Shown: one piece after another, positions 36,155 through 47,551 of the stretch
How the letters are laid out: every line of letters starts with the position of its first letter
Position numbering within the stretch: the first letter of the stretch is position 1
From: Erythroxylum novogranatense
Taxonomy: Eukaryota; Streptophyta; Magnoliopsida; Malpighiales; Erythroxylaceae
Direction of reading: 5' to 3'
DNA: 64,000 nucleotides
Assembly (NCBI GenBank): GCA_029891385.1
Contig: CM057225.1
Coordinates: 14,635,498 to 14,699,497, forward strand
Notes under the pieces: model-generated
Databases searched by the model: none
What the model was told of the DNA's origin: nothing
What the model saw: only the letters and a program-made list of their open reading frames with translations
Program-made: the position numbers and the translations under genes

Positions 36155-37087
36155 ATGGATCAGTCGGAGCTAGTATGGAGTCTTCAGTGCCTCGATTTGA
36201 GGAGCAGCCTCCTAGGGTTCCCGCGAGACGGAAAAGGAGGTATGATCGTCTGCGTGGCGGAGTATTGACTTTATGGCGGCACTCGCCGAGGCGAGGATGG
36301 TGGAGAGGACTGAGAGAGTCCTAGATCAGATGGACTGCGACTCTGATGAGCGCTTCGATTATGCGGTCTCTCTGCTACAGGATCCCGCATATCAGTGGTG
36401 GAAGATGTTAAGGCAAGATCACGGACCACGTGTTACGACTTGGGAGGATTTCTTGCGAGCCTTTCGGGATAACTATATGCCCAAGGTCTATTTGGAAATG
36501 AAGATGCAGGAGTTCTTAGAGTTGAGTCAGGGTCAGATGACAGTGGCCGAGTATGAGGTGCGGTTCAATGAGCTGATGGGGTATGCTTCGCTACGATTGC
36601 TCTGATCGATAGGTGCCGGAGATTTGAGGGAGGGCTCAATCTGGAGATCCGTACCAGGTTAGCCCGATCAGACATGGGCACCTTTATTGAGTTGAGAGCT
36701 GCTGCAGTACGGATTGAGCAGCTTCTGAGACAGAGTCAGACTGAGATTGGTCAAGGATCCAGGACTAAGAGATCGAGTGACAATCAGGGCAGCTCTGGTA
36801 GGAGTGTTAGTAGGCGCCAGAGCAGGATCTTCAGATCTTCAAGAGATCGAACATATCTGGTTTTGTTCGAGGGGAGATTTGGGCGAGTGGCGATGGCGAT
36901 GGCGAGAGGTTTAGGGGCGATCTCTGTTTATGTGCATTGTGATAAGAGGCACCGGGGTGAGTGCTGGAGAGTGACTGGAGCATGTCTCGCATGTGGATCC
37001 ATGGATCATGTGATTAGGGATTGTCCCACTACTTTGGGAGCTCAGTCTGCTGTGAGTGGGAGAGCTGGTAGTAGCACAACAGTGTAG
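36155..37087 (+). pseudogene. Chromovirus gag, frameshifted
   Basis: The capsid part (retrotransposon Gag family) is readable at 36273-36600: AYQWWKMLRQ, TTWEDFLRAF and MTVAEYEVRFNEL. The frame then shifts near 36595. The second half (36605-37087) shows ALIDRCRRFEGGL, then a nucleic-acid-binding end with CxxC/H-type knuckles, including CLACGSMDHVIRDC (a CCHC zinc knuckle) near 36990-37030. A further shift or stop precedes the capsid frame around 36243. The start at 36155 is the first plausible ATG after the leader and is uncertain. The product would package the element RNA; this copy cannot make it whole. Confidence 0.8.
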
Positions 37088-37099
37088 CAGAGTCGCGGT

Positions 37100-37724
37100 G
37101 GTGGATCTGGATTCAGGGCCGAGGCGAGCAGAGTGTAATCGAGATTCCTTTGTGGGGACCGAGGGGCGTGGCGGTCGACCCAGATCCCGAGCTAGGGTCT
37201 ACGCCATGACTAGGCAGGAGGCCCAGGATTCTCCGGATGTTGTTGCAGGTATGCTTCTGATTTCCGGCTTTGAGGTTTTTGCATTGATAGATCTAGGTTC
37301 CACGCATTCTTTTATTGCACCGTATGTGGCATGTAGATTGCATGGGGATAGGGAGATGTTGCAGTATGGACTAGAGGTGAGTACATCTCTAGGTAGTACT
37401 ACTGCTTTGGGAGAGGTCTGCAAGGGATGCTCGATCCAGATAGATCAAGCAGTTTTGAGTGCAGACTTGATTGTATTGCCTCCGAGGGAGATAGACGTGA
37501 TTTTGGGGATGGACTGGCTCACTGCCCATAGGGTTGTTATGGATTGCTATACCAAGGAGGTCGTGTTGGAATCTCCTGGTCAGCCTAGAGTAGTATTTCG
37601 AGGTGTTAGTCAGGCAGTACCAGCCAGGATGATTTCTTTTCTGAGTGCCCTGAGGTTGATGCAGGGAGATTATGAGACCTATTTGGCTCATGTGGTTGAC
37701 GCCAGGGTTGAACAGAGGTTGTAG
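37100..37724 (+). pseudogene. Chromovirus protease region
   Basis: An aspartic-protease (retropepsin) domain is readable in one frame: GMLLISGFEVFALID, then STHSFIAPYV, and later DVILGMDWL, the conserved second block. The active-site triplet, usually Asp-Ser/Thr-Gly, reads Asp-Leu-Gly (37290-37298), so the enzyme would probably be inactive. The frame ends at TAG 37722-37724, just before the RT entry sequence [16 protein letters not shown], which continues in the same frame. Confidence 0.8.
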
Positions 37725-37733
37725 GATATTTCC

Positions 37734-39057
37734 GTGATCAGGGAATTTCCAGATGTGTTTCCTGATGAGTTACCGGGTTTGCCACCGGATCGAGAGACGG
37801 AGTTTTCGATTGACCTCGTTCTAGGTACCGCTCCTATATCTATACCTCCATATAGGATGGCACGGTGGGCGAGGGAGCTTAAGACTTCGATTGCGAGGAG
37901 CTTCTGGATAAGGGGTTTATCAGGCCTAGTGTTTCGTCGTGGGGAGCTCCAGTGTTGTTTGTGAAGAAGAAGGATGGAACTTTGAGGTTGTGCATCGATT
38001 ATAGGCAGCTGAATCGGGTGACAGTGAAGAACAAGTATCCACTGCCTAGGATCGATGATCTGTTTGATCAGCTGCAGGGAGCTCAGGTGTTCACTAAGTT
38101 AGAATTGAGATCAGGATATTATCAGTTGCGGATAGCAGAGGCCGATGTGCCTAAGAGTGCTTTCAGGAGTAGGTATGGGCATTTCGAGTTTCTAGTGATG
38201 CCGTTTGGGTTGACTAATGCCCCGACAGCTTTCATGGCTTTGATGAATAAGGTTTTTCAGCCCTACCTGGATCAGTTCGTGATTGTATTTATTGATGACA
38301 TTCTAGTGTATTCGAGGAGTAGACAGGAGCACGCTAAGCATTTGAGGATAGTTTTGCAGATCATGAGAGAGAGGCAGTCGTATGCCAAATTCAACAAGTG
38401 TGAATTTTCGCTGGATGAGGTTGTATTTTTGGGGCATATTGTGTCTGGTGAGGGTATCCGGGTGGATCCTCACAAGATTGAGGCAGTGAGGAGTTGGGAG
38501 ACTCCTAGGAATGTGTCAGAGATGCGGAGCTTTCTCAGATTAGCAGGTTATTATCAGAGGTTTGTCGAGGGGTTTTCAGTGATCTCAGCCCCTCTGACAA
38601 AACTTCTGAGGAAGAATTTGGACTGAGGAGTGTTAGAAGAGTTTTGAGGAGCTGAAACATCGGTTGACTACGGCACCGGTGTTAGCTTTGCCGTCTAGAG
38701 CTGGAGGTTTTGAGGTCTTTAGTGATGCTTCCCAGCAGGGATTAGAGTGTGTTCTGATGCAGCATGGGAGAGTGATAGCTTATGCCTCGAGACAATTGAG
38801 GTCTCATGAGGTGAATTATCCAGTGCATGATTTGGAGTTAGCTGCAGTTGTGTTTGCTCTGAAAATCTGGAGACACTACTTGTATGGTGAGACGTTCCAG
38901 ATTTCACTGATCATAAGAGTTTGCGGTATTTGCTGAGTCAGCGGGAGTTGAATCTGAGATAGAGGAGATGGATAGATTTGCTTAAGGATTATGACTGTAC
39001 GATTGAGTATCATCCAGGGAAGGCTAATGTGGTAGCTGATGCATTGAGCAGGAGATC
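37734..39057 (+). pseudogene. Chromovirus reverse transcriptase and RNase H
   Basis: After the entry segment (37734-37900) the frame shifts. The RT core runs 37952-38626: [44 protein letters not shown] and the catalytic FIDDILVYS. The first catalytic aspartate, normally in a KLDLRSGY sequence, reads Glu (38102-38104). A TGA at 38624-38626 and a frameshift break the link to RNase H (38664-38936: [34 protein letters not shown]). The end of RNase H (DYDCTIEYHPGKANVVADAL) is in yet another frame, with TAG at 38960-38962. Confidence 0.88.
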
Positions 39058-40645
39058 TCATATCAGTGCAGCTCAGATTCAGATTGGGAGATTGTCTAGT
39101 TTGATTCAGTTGAGAGCTCTGAATGTGCAGATGGATTTGGGTCAGGATGGAGCTCTGATTGCTACTTTGAGGCTTAGGCCGATGTTGCACGACAGGATCA
39201 GGAGGGTGCAGGATCAAGATCCTGTGTTGGTGAGATTGATGGATAGAGTAAGATCTGGATTGACTTCTGATTTTGAGTTGAGAGATAAGACTCTTTGGAT
39301 GGGTTAGAGATTATGTGTTCCATATGTAGATGATTTGAGCCGTGAGATTTTAGAGGAGGCACATGTGGCTGCCTATGCTATGCATCCGGGTACTACCAAG
39401 ATGTATAATACTCTTAAATTGCATTTCTGGTGGCCAGGTATGAAGAGGCAGGTGGCAGAGTTTGTTTCTCGGTGTCTGACGTGCCAGCAGGTTAAGGCTG
39501 AGCACCAGGCTCCAATAGGTAAGCTGCATTCGTTGCCCATTCCGGAGTGAAAATGGGAGCGAATTTCGATGGATTTCATTATGAGGTTACCTAAGACGCT
39601 GAGGCAGCATGATGCGATCTGGGTCATAGTGGCCCGGTTGACTAAATCGGCTCACTTCTTACCAGTGAGGGAGAGCAATTCGTTGGATCAGTTAGCCCAA
39701 AAGTATGTGGCCGAGATAGTGAGACTGCATAGGATCCCGGTGTCTATAGTCTCAGACAGGGATCCCAGATTTACTTCGAGGTTTTGGAAGAGTTTGCAGT
39801 CGGCTATGGGTTCTAGGTTGAACTTCAGCACAACATTTCATCCTCAGACAGATGGGCAGAGTGAGAGGACGATTAAGAATGTTGAGGATATGTTGCGAGT
39901 TTGTGTATTGGAGTTCCGAGATGCATGGAATCAGTGTTTGGCTCTGGTTGAGTTTGCTTATAATAATCAGTACCAAAGCAGCATTGGGATGGCACCGTAT
40001 GAGGCGTTGTATGAGCGTCAGTGTAGATCGCCTCTTTATTGGGATGAAGAGGGTATGAGGATGCTTGAGGGTCCCGAGCTGATCCAGGATATTGTGGACA
40101 AGGTGAGATTGATTCGGAGTTGCATTAAGGCGGCTCAGGATAGACAGAAGAATTATGTGGATCAGCATCGGAGAGAGATGGAGTATGATGTAGGAGATAG
40201 GGTTTTCCTCCGAGTGTTACCTTGGAGAGGAGTTTTGAGATTTGGCAGGAAGGGCAAGTTGAGCCCTCGGTATATTGGTCCTTATGAGATCCTAGAGAGG
40301 ATAGGACCCTTGGCTTATAGATTAGCTTTGTCGAGTGAGATGTCGCAGTTGCACGACGTCATTCATGTTAGCATGCTCCGGAGATATCGTTCAGACTCGA
40401 CCCATATGATTCCGGCTCAGGAGATAGAGGTGGCCAGTAATTTGAGTTATGTAGAGGAGTCGATTCAGATTGTGGGGTCTCGGATTAAGCAGTTGAGAAG
40501 AAGGGTGATTCCATTGGTGAAAGTCCTATGGAAGAACCATTCGTCTAAGGAGGCGACTTGGGAGACTGAGGAGCACATGAGAAGGCAGTATCCTCACTTG
40601 TTCGATCAGTCAGGTAAGAAAATTTCGGGACAAAATTTTTGTTAG
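39058..40645 (+). pseudogene. Chromovirus integrase with chromodomain
   Basis: The HHCC zinc-binding domain lies at about 39345-39500 (AHVAAYAMHPG, WWPGMKRQV, CLTCQQVK). The catalytic core from 39569 shows the D,D,E set in MDFIMRLP, VSDRDPRF and TDGQSERTI. The C-terminal part includes GKLSPRYIGPYEIL and ends with a chromodomain (IPLVKVLWKNHSSKEATWE, then YPHLF). Chromodomains of this class are thought to steer integration to heterochromatin. Stops are at 39305-39307 (TAG) and 39548-39550 (TGA). The 358-codon stretch from 39569 to 40645 is intact, the best preserved part of the element. Confidence 0.9.
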
Positions 40646-40655
40646 GAGGGGAGAA
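40644..40655 (+). promoter_or_regulatory. Polypurine tract
   Basis: AGGAGGGGAGAA lies directly before the 3' LTR and is the standard plus-strand primer site. Confidence 0.85.
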
Positions 40656-40656
40656 T

Positions 40657-43428
40657 TGTAACATCCCGTTACCGATGTGATGGGCATATTGGTAATTCGG
40701 ATGGGGTAGGATTGAGTGCATCCGTATATTGAATTGCACATGCATTATAGCCTCTATATTATTGATAAATGATTATTGTTGCACAAGCATATGAGTGTAC
40801 ATGCATGTATGACATTTTTCCCGGCTTGATAGTGTAAATTGGAAAATTGGGTGATAATTGTATAGATCATGTTTTGATTATAGAATTGGAGTGAAAATTG
40901 AATTTAAGGGTTTGAAAATTGAAATTGGAGTATAGGAATATGTATTTCCTAATTTTGAGGATATATAGGAATTTTTTGAAAATTTTTAGAGAAATGAATC
41001 CGGACCGGAGAAATGGCCTAATGACTGATAAATTGGATTCCGGTTCTAAAATTGATTGGCAATTGGCACGAGATAATTTGATTGATGGTTTTAGGATTTA
41101 ATATTTACAGTCGTTGCGAAATTGAAAGAAAATTAGAATAAGAATCGGATTTTTAGACCCTAAAAATTAGGCATGTGGCTTGAGATTTACCAAACATGCC
41201 CTAAGCCTTAGGTATAAAACCCTAAACCCTTTGAATTTTTGCCTTCCACGATATTCTCCTTTGTTTTGAAAGAAAATTGGATTTTTCTTCCTCTCTCTTC
41301 TTCGTGGATCCCTCCTTACCCATTTCTTCCATTTCCTTCTTGCTAATTGTACCATCTTTCACCTTTAATCCATCCTTTAAGCTTGTTATGGGAGAAGATG
41401 ATGTTTGGTGTTGGAAGAGGTGAAAACCGTGGGTGTGCCTAAGCTTGGAGATTTGAGTTTCTTAAGTGTTTTGAAGCTTTGCAAGGATTAATGAAGTAAG
41501 TTATTGTTCTTTTATGTTTTAGATAGTTTGATTTGATAATTGATTTGAGTATGTGATTGTGGGGAGATATATGAGTTTGAGGTGATGAGTTTTCTTGATT
41601 TTGATTTGGGTATTTGAAGGATAATTGGTCTTAGATGGAATTGAGGTTAGGGATAAGTTGTGTTTAGTGTTTTAAGTTGTTTGGGAGTGTTTTGAACTGA
41701 GATGGATGGATTGGAAAGTTGAAAGATCTGAAAAAAAATCTGGGTTTCGGGCGTTTCTGGGTTTGCATGTCGCGACGTGTGATGAACACGCCGCGGCGAG
41801 CATATTTCTGTCGCACACCTCGACGAGCGAAAGTTGGCACGCCGCGATGCGTCGCAACGCATGTGCCGCGACGAAGGTGAAATGGTCTCGCCACGGCGAG
41901 TGATCTTACGCCGCGACGAGGACACCTTTTTGTTCGAAAATGAAGTGCTTCCTTAAGTGATGATTTTGAGGTTAAATTATTATTGAATTAGTTCTTGTGT
42001 GATTGAAATTTAGAGATTAAGAATTGTGAATTGATAAGAGGGAAACTCGGAATTGAATTCGATGGTTCTCGAAATCGGATGGCGATTTACTAGGGAATGT
42101 GATTTGAGATTGGAGTATGACTTTAGAGAGTTCGGAACTTAGTCAATTGAATTATGGTGTTAGAAATTACTAGCATTTAGAGTGAAAGAGTTGAATTGGA
42201 TGGATTCGGGAATAGGATCGGGAATGTCATAAACATGTATAGTACATAATTCAATCGCTGCATGTGCATTATTGATTATTGTAAATCGTGCAATTAGTAA
42301 TGTTGGTTTATTCTGATTATTTTAGATGCTCAAGCGGAGCGTCGATCTTCCGACATAGGGGAAACTTCCCGGCAGTAGCTCGGAAGTTGAGAGGTGAGTA
42401 ACCTAGTTGGTTCCTCAACCTTTATGTGTTACATTTTATGCACCTATGCCATGTGGAATTAAGGAAGGATTTGTGTGTTTGCTTCTGATCGATTTCGGAC
42501 AATAGGTGTTCGAAATATTTGGAACTTGTTATAGAAGTGTTAATTGTGCATAATTGCAATTAATTGGTTTTAATGCAAAAATTGGACGTATGATATTGTG
42601 TTGTGATATGACTAGTATAAACTGAAACATGTGCATTCATGCATAAAGGCATGATCAGATAATGGCAGTTGTGACCAGAGCAGCCAACGCATTTTAGAGC
42701 TTTAAGCTCAACGCATCAGGACTTTGAGTTCAACGAAACTTTAGAGCCGCAGGCTCAACGTATCAGGGCTTCAAGCCCACCGTTATCAGGCGCACGGTCA
42801 CAACAACGTAACAAATTGGAAAGTGTCACATGTGCATTGTATACATATAAATGATAAATTGTGGGTCGTATGAAAGTGAAATGCCTTATATTGTGAAATG
42901 TAGATGCATGCAATAATTCCGAATATGTTATTGTGTGGTATTATGTGAAATTGTGTGAACTATTTGTATATGCATGAGTTGGGTGGACCATCGATGATGG
43001 TTTCTCGCTGAGTTCGCAAACTCACCCAACATTGCAAATATTTTTCAGGACAGAGATAGTAGACTCCTAGCTCTAGAGTTCGACTGTTCCTGCTATGTGA
43101 GCATTGGCAAGAGAGGTTATGACACACAGGTCGGTTAGCTGGGATCGATTTTGAGGATGACCTAGTTTAGGCTTTTGTCGCAGTTCCTTTTCGGAAATTT
43201 ATGTATAGACTGTGGAAACGGTTAGACTTGTACATTTGTGATTTTTAAGAAATGAAATGAGAAAAATCTTTCGGTTTTAAAATTTAGTGATTTTGGTATT
43301 TTGGTTTTATTATATTGATGCCATGTGGATATAGAAATGATCATTCGTAGTGCACCCTCATAGTAGGTTATGTATCGGAATGACCTACGGGCGTCCCGGT
43401 GCGTACTCTACGGTAAGGGGGCGCTACA
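40657..43428 (+). repeat. Chromovirus 3' LTR (intact)
   Basis: A 2,772-bp TGTAACATCCC...CGCTACA LTR without insertion. It serves as the reference for the empty form of the 5' LTR. It carries the CpG-rich block (41764-41925), the donor-like GT at 42394, one TTTCGGAC...GTTCGAAA palindrome (42493-42515), the hairpin array (42668-42804) and the acceptor-like AG ending at 43048. Confidence 0.92.
42668..42804 (+). other. Hairpin-array module in chromovirus 3' LTR
   Basis: Flanks GTTGTGACC (42668-42676) and GGTCACAAC (42796-42804) are fully complementary. The four inner inverted repeats match the 5' LTR copy. The third reads GAGCCGCAGGCTC, which restores the pair that is mismatched in the 5' LTR. 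The second (GGACTTTGAGTTC) has instead gained a weaker G-T pair. Confidence 0.65.
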
Positions 43429-43433
43429 TAATT

Positions 43434-44129
43434 ACAATAATCAAATGTAATAAATTGACATATGAAAGCCTACATAGTTATACAAAAAAAATAAAGATTC
43501 AAAATTAGGTCAATATATGAGACTAAAAATAAGAGAAGTATGAATTTTTTGAAATAAAAAAATTAGGATCTTTATTAATAATTTGATGTTTCTTACAATA
43601 ATAAAACCTTTGAAGATTGTAGTAAAACCTCTAAAAGTATAAGACAAAAATTAGAATAAATCTACTATTAAAAAATAAAATATAAAATAGTTAAAAAATC
43701 TTTAACTTCTCCCAATTATAAGAATATAACATGTTATAAATATGAAAAACACAATCGTCATATAGCTAAAGTATCGTAGGATTAACAATGGACTTTCAAT
43801 TTAAATTAAGATCACGAAATGTTTGACAATATACAAGTTTTTATATTTTTTTGGAAAATAAGTAATGTATTCATTTAAAAAGATTGAAATTGCAATGAAA
43901 ACTGAAATTCACCCCAACAGTTGGAGTATAAACATAACAACAAACTATGTATTAAGATAACACTTGCAATGCTTTGTTAATTTTTAAGTGATACTATGAA
44001 TCAAGTAGGATGAGTGTCTTAATCTTCAATCTAAACTTGAGGTAAAGCCCTATTTAATTGAATTTGTTGAACTGTTCAAATTTCCCAAATAACATGGTGT
44101 TTTTCATCATCTAAACATGATGAACTATC
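43434..44129. other. AT-rich spacer
   Basis: No gene or domain is recognised between the chromovirus and the LINE. The part beyond about 43850 may already belong to the LINE 3' end. Confidence 0.4.
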
Positions 44130-45950
44130 ATAGCAAAATCAGTCATAAAAACCTTGCAATCTTCCTTACTTTTCTATTTCAAACCCATAATCCAAGAAAA
44201 ACATTTCAGCTAGCTGAGGCTTATGTCATGCCAATCAAACAAGTTGAGAAAATTTCTCCATAGCTGGCTTGTATGACAACACTTGAAAAGAATGTGATCA
44301 AATGATTTAACTTCATAAGTACATAAAGGAAAATTCTTATTTGGGATCTAAAATTTAATGCTATCTCTAGTACCCAACTTTTGAATAGCTGTTAATTAGA
44401 TAATGAAAGAATAAGCTTTATTGATACCAAAACCCCAAATTAATTTATAAAAAGGAAACTTGATGAGTGGACCAAGAAGCAACTTTTTATAAGAGATAAC
44501 ATTAAACTTACATGAGTTATGTAACTCCCATCTAACTTCATTTTGTGGCCTCTGATCTGGTAACTAATCTGGCATATTGTTTGCAATTAGGCTAATTTCC
44601 CTACCTGTTGTCATTTTGAATAAGTTCTTACATTATAGTATTTTTTAAGAATTGGCCTTCTAAGAGTAATGAAATATTGTGTATAGCATAAAGGAGCAAG
44701 AGAATGCCAATTATCAAAACATAATTTAGTACTTCTTCCATCTTTAAAGTACTGCTTGATATGAGAATGTAAGTCTGACCTGGCACATAAGATTTGTCGA
44801 AAAGTATAAGAATGAGTACTTTTATGAGAGATGGACAAAATACTTTTTTTATTTGACATGAAACATATGCACCCATTTCACCCAGAGGTTTTTCTTATTA
44901 TGACATGTTCTCCATAACCTTTTAGCTAACAGTACTTGGTTCATTATGCTAGCATAGTTGATTCCCAACCCTTCATTTGCTTTAGGAAGACAAGTCACAC
45001 TCTACTTAACTTCGCAAATATTCTTACCAATAATATTTATCCCATGTCATAAGAAGTTTCTTATGCTTCTATCAATCTTCTTCAGAACTCCTTTAGGAAT
45101 AACTAAGTGAGACAATCAATAGATGTGTAGATTATTGAAGATTGAAATAGCAAGCTAAAGTCTACCTCTATAAGACAGGAACCTATTAGTCCAAGTGGAA
45201 ATCCTTTTATGAAATTTATCAATTAGAGGTCTACATTCAACCTCTATAAGCTTCCTTGTGGAGATATGAATTCCCAAGTAAGTAAATGGACAGTCCTGCT
45301 TTAATAATCATCCTTAAGGACTCACCAGGCTTAGTTTAGAACAGTAAGAATAGCTTTTTTGAGGATTAAATCTTAGCCCAAAAACTTCTTTGAATCTCTA
45401 TAAAGATGATAACTTCAATTGAAGAAGTATCATTAGCACATAACATGAGTAAATCATCTGCAAAAGCAAGTTGAGTAAAATTAAACTCTCTACATTGATA
45501 ATGATATCTGAAAACTAAGCTTTCATCAATACACATATGTGTCATTCTTTGAATAACTTTTATAGTGATAGTATAAAGATATAAAGATAGTGGGTTACCT
45601 TGCCTTATACCCCTAGCTACTTGGTAAAAATGTGTAGATTCTCCATTCATTAACAGTGAAAAGAATACTGTTGACATGCAAGCATAAATCCAATTAATAA
45701 ACCTACTAGGATAACTAAAAACATGAAGATAATTAATAATGAAACCTTACTCCATAGTATCATAAGCCTTAGTGAAGTTTACTTTGAGAGCACAACTTTT
45801 AACATGTTCCTTTTGTTTGTAATCTCTGAATGGATTTTGAGCAAGCATTATGTTGTCTCCCATACATGATATGTGCTTAATTGATTGTATAATTATTCCA
45901 TAATACTTAGCAATTAATGTTATGAAATTATTTAAGATACTCATTTTGAC
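44130..45950 (-). pseudogene. L1-type LINE, 5'-truncated reverse transcriptase remnant
   Basis: Read on the minus strand from 45950: CALKVNFTKAYDTME (RT palm entry), then FFSLLMNGE..., GIRQGNPLSLYLY and LAFADDLLMLC (catalytic Ala/Phe-Asp-Asp box, about 45480-45440). Downstream come RPLIDKFHKRISTW, CLPKANEGLGINYASIMNQVLLAKRLW (about 45010-44920) and a zf-RVT end, with YEVKSFDHILFKC near 44310-44270. This is the order of plant L1 ORF2. The endonuclease and upstream RT are missing, which fits 5' truncation near 45950. Several stops and shifts break the frame. The 3' edge is not visible as a poly(A) tract and is uncertain. Confidence 0.85.
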
Positions 45951-46580
45951 TCATATGTAGTTTTAGACACAATTCGGAAGTAAAGGTGCTAAAGGCCATA
46001 TTCTAAAGATTAACACTCACTTGTCTTCATGGAGCAAGAAGAAGAAAATTAAAAGCAAAAATAAGCAAAAAAAAGAAAAAAACATGAAGAAAATGTTGTC
46101 AATATAACTCACTACCATCTAGAAAATTACACAGCCATGTAACATGAGACATCATTTACGGTGGTGAATATTTTAATCTAGTTGTGTGATGGCAAAATAG
46201 CTGCTACACTTGGAGAATGGAACACAGAGTGGACAGTTGGAGAATAAAAACATGCATCACATTACACGTGTCCATTTTATTCTCATTGAAAACCTAGTTG
46301 CCTCATTATTTTGTTTGGTACATACGTTTTGAATATATAAGGTGGAAATGACGACTGAGAGTGGAGTGGAGAACCGAGAGTAAAAAAATAAAGGAGGAGA
46401 GAGCCATCCATCTTGATGGTGTTTTGGCTGGAGTAATAAAGTGTGTGGTAAGCTAAAAAGAGTGGTGTATGTGTCGACTGTAAAAAACAAGTGGAGAAAG
46501 AATAACCAAGATAAAAACAAGACAGAACCGAGAGTGAAAGACAACTGATATATTTTTATCCTCTTCGGTTTTGCAAGTGT
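45951..46580. other. Gene-free spacer
   Basis: This stretch is A-rich near 46040-46080. No recognisable coding sequence or repeat boundary is seen before the LTR that starts at 46586. Confidence 0.4.
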
Positions 46581-47551
46581 GGAATTGTAACATCCCGTTC
46601 TTATACTAAGGATTAGAACCCTAAAATATGGTACATGAGAGATTAAGAAAAATGCATCTCATGCTCATGCATAATGTTAGCAAACATGCACGTGAATTTG
46701 AATTTTTGCACACATTAAAATGACTGTACGTACATTGATTGACATTTTGAGTATAATTGATTATAAATGTGATTATATTGAGAATTATGATTTTTATGTG
46801 TTGAAAACTAATTTGGAGAATATATTTAGTGATTAGAATTTTTGTTGAATTTTAGGATAATTTTTGAAAATTTGGGTAATTTTTGAATTAGGAAAAATAC
46901 CAATTGGCAGAACAATTGATGAATAGTGGTAGAAATAAGAGTCAAATGGCAGTGAAAATTTTTATGAATGACACTGGGATTTAATGACAAGTGTCATTGA
47001 ATATTGGGAAAAAATTGGATTAAAAATTGGAGGCAAATGGATTAGTAGATTAAAAGACCAAAATGGGACCATAGGAAAGTGATAAGTTTCTCTACCACTC
47101 ATCATTTACTATTATTTAACCTAAATTAAAGACCAATTTGTGGTCTTTTATTTGTCATTCACGACACCCATATGAAAGATCATCTTTCATATTATTCTTT
47201 CACTTTCCCTACTACTTGTTTTCTTCTTCTCTTCTTTTCTTCTTCTTTTCTTCTCTTACTCACGATATTCTCCTAACCCAACCATCAACGTTGGACTTTG
47301 CTAATACCCTTCATCTGGCCACTCCAAATGATTACTTGTCTTCACTTTGGTGATGAAAAAACCCACCTATTCTACTTTGGCAAGATGAAGATTGTGTATG
47401 TGGGAGAAAGCTAGGGTTAAGAGAGATCTTGAAGAGTTTGAAGACATTGAAGCTAAACAAGTAAATATAAGCATCACTCTTCTTGATTTGATGAATAAAA
47501 CATGATTTGATGATAGTTAGAGGTTAAATGTTCATAAATTAAGGATGGGTA

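Larger units (their letters stand above)
29733..43428 (+). mobile_element. Broken Ty3/gypsy chromovirus (Tekay/Del type)
   Basis: The unit is flanked by TAATT (29728-29732 and 43429-43433). It has a 5' LTR (29733-36006, split by a solo LTR), a primer site (36012-36023), a gag-pol region, a polypurine tract (40644-40655) and a 3' LTR (40657-43428). Without the insertion the 5' LTR is 2,794 bp against 2,772 bp for the 3' LTR. The domain order Gag, PR, RT, RNase H, integrase, chromodomain defines a chromovirus. The long LTRs and chromodomain sequence suggest the Tekay/Del clade. Frameshifts and stops affect every domain. In the first 185 bp the LTRs differ at about 7 sites, so insertion is moderately recent. 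Confidence 0.92.

Noticed and set aside
39752..40168. Minus-strand frame of 138 codons
   Set aside because: It lies opposite the chromovirus integrase core and has no motif of its own.
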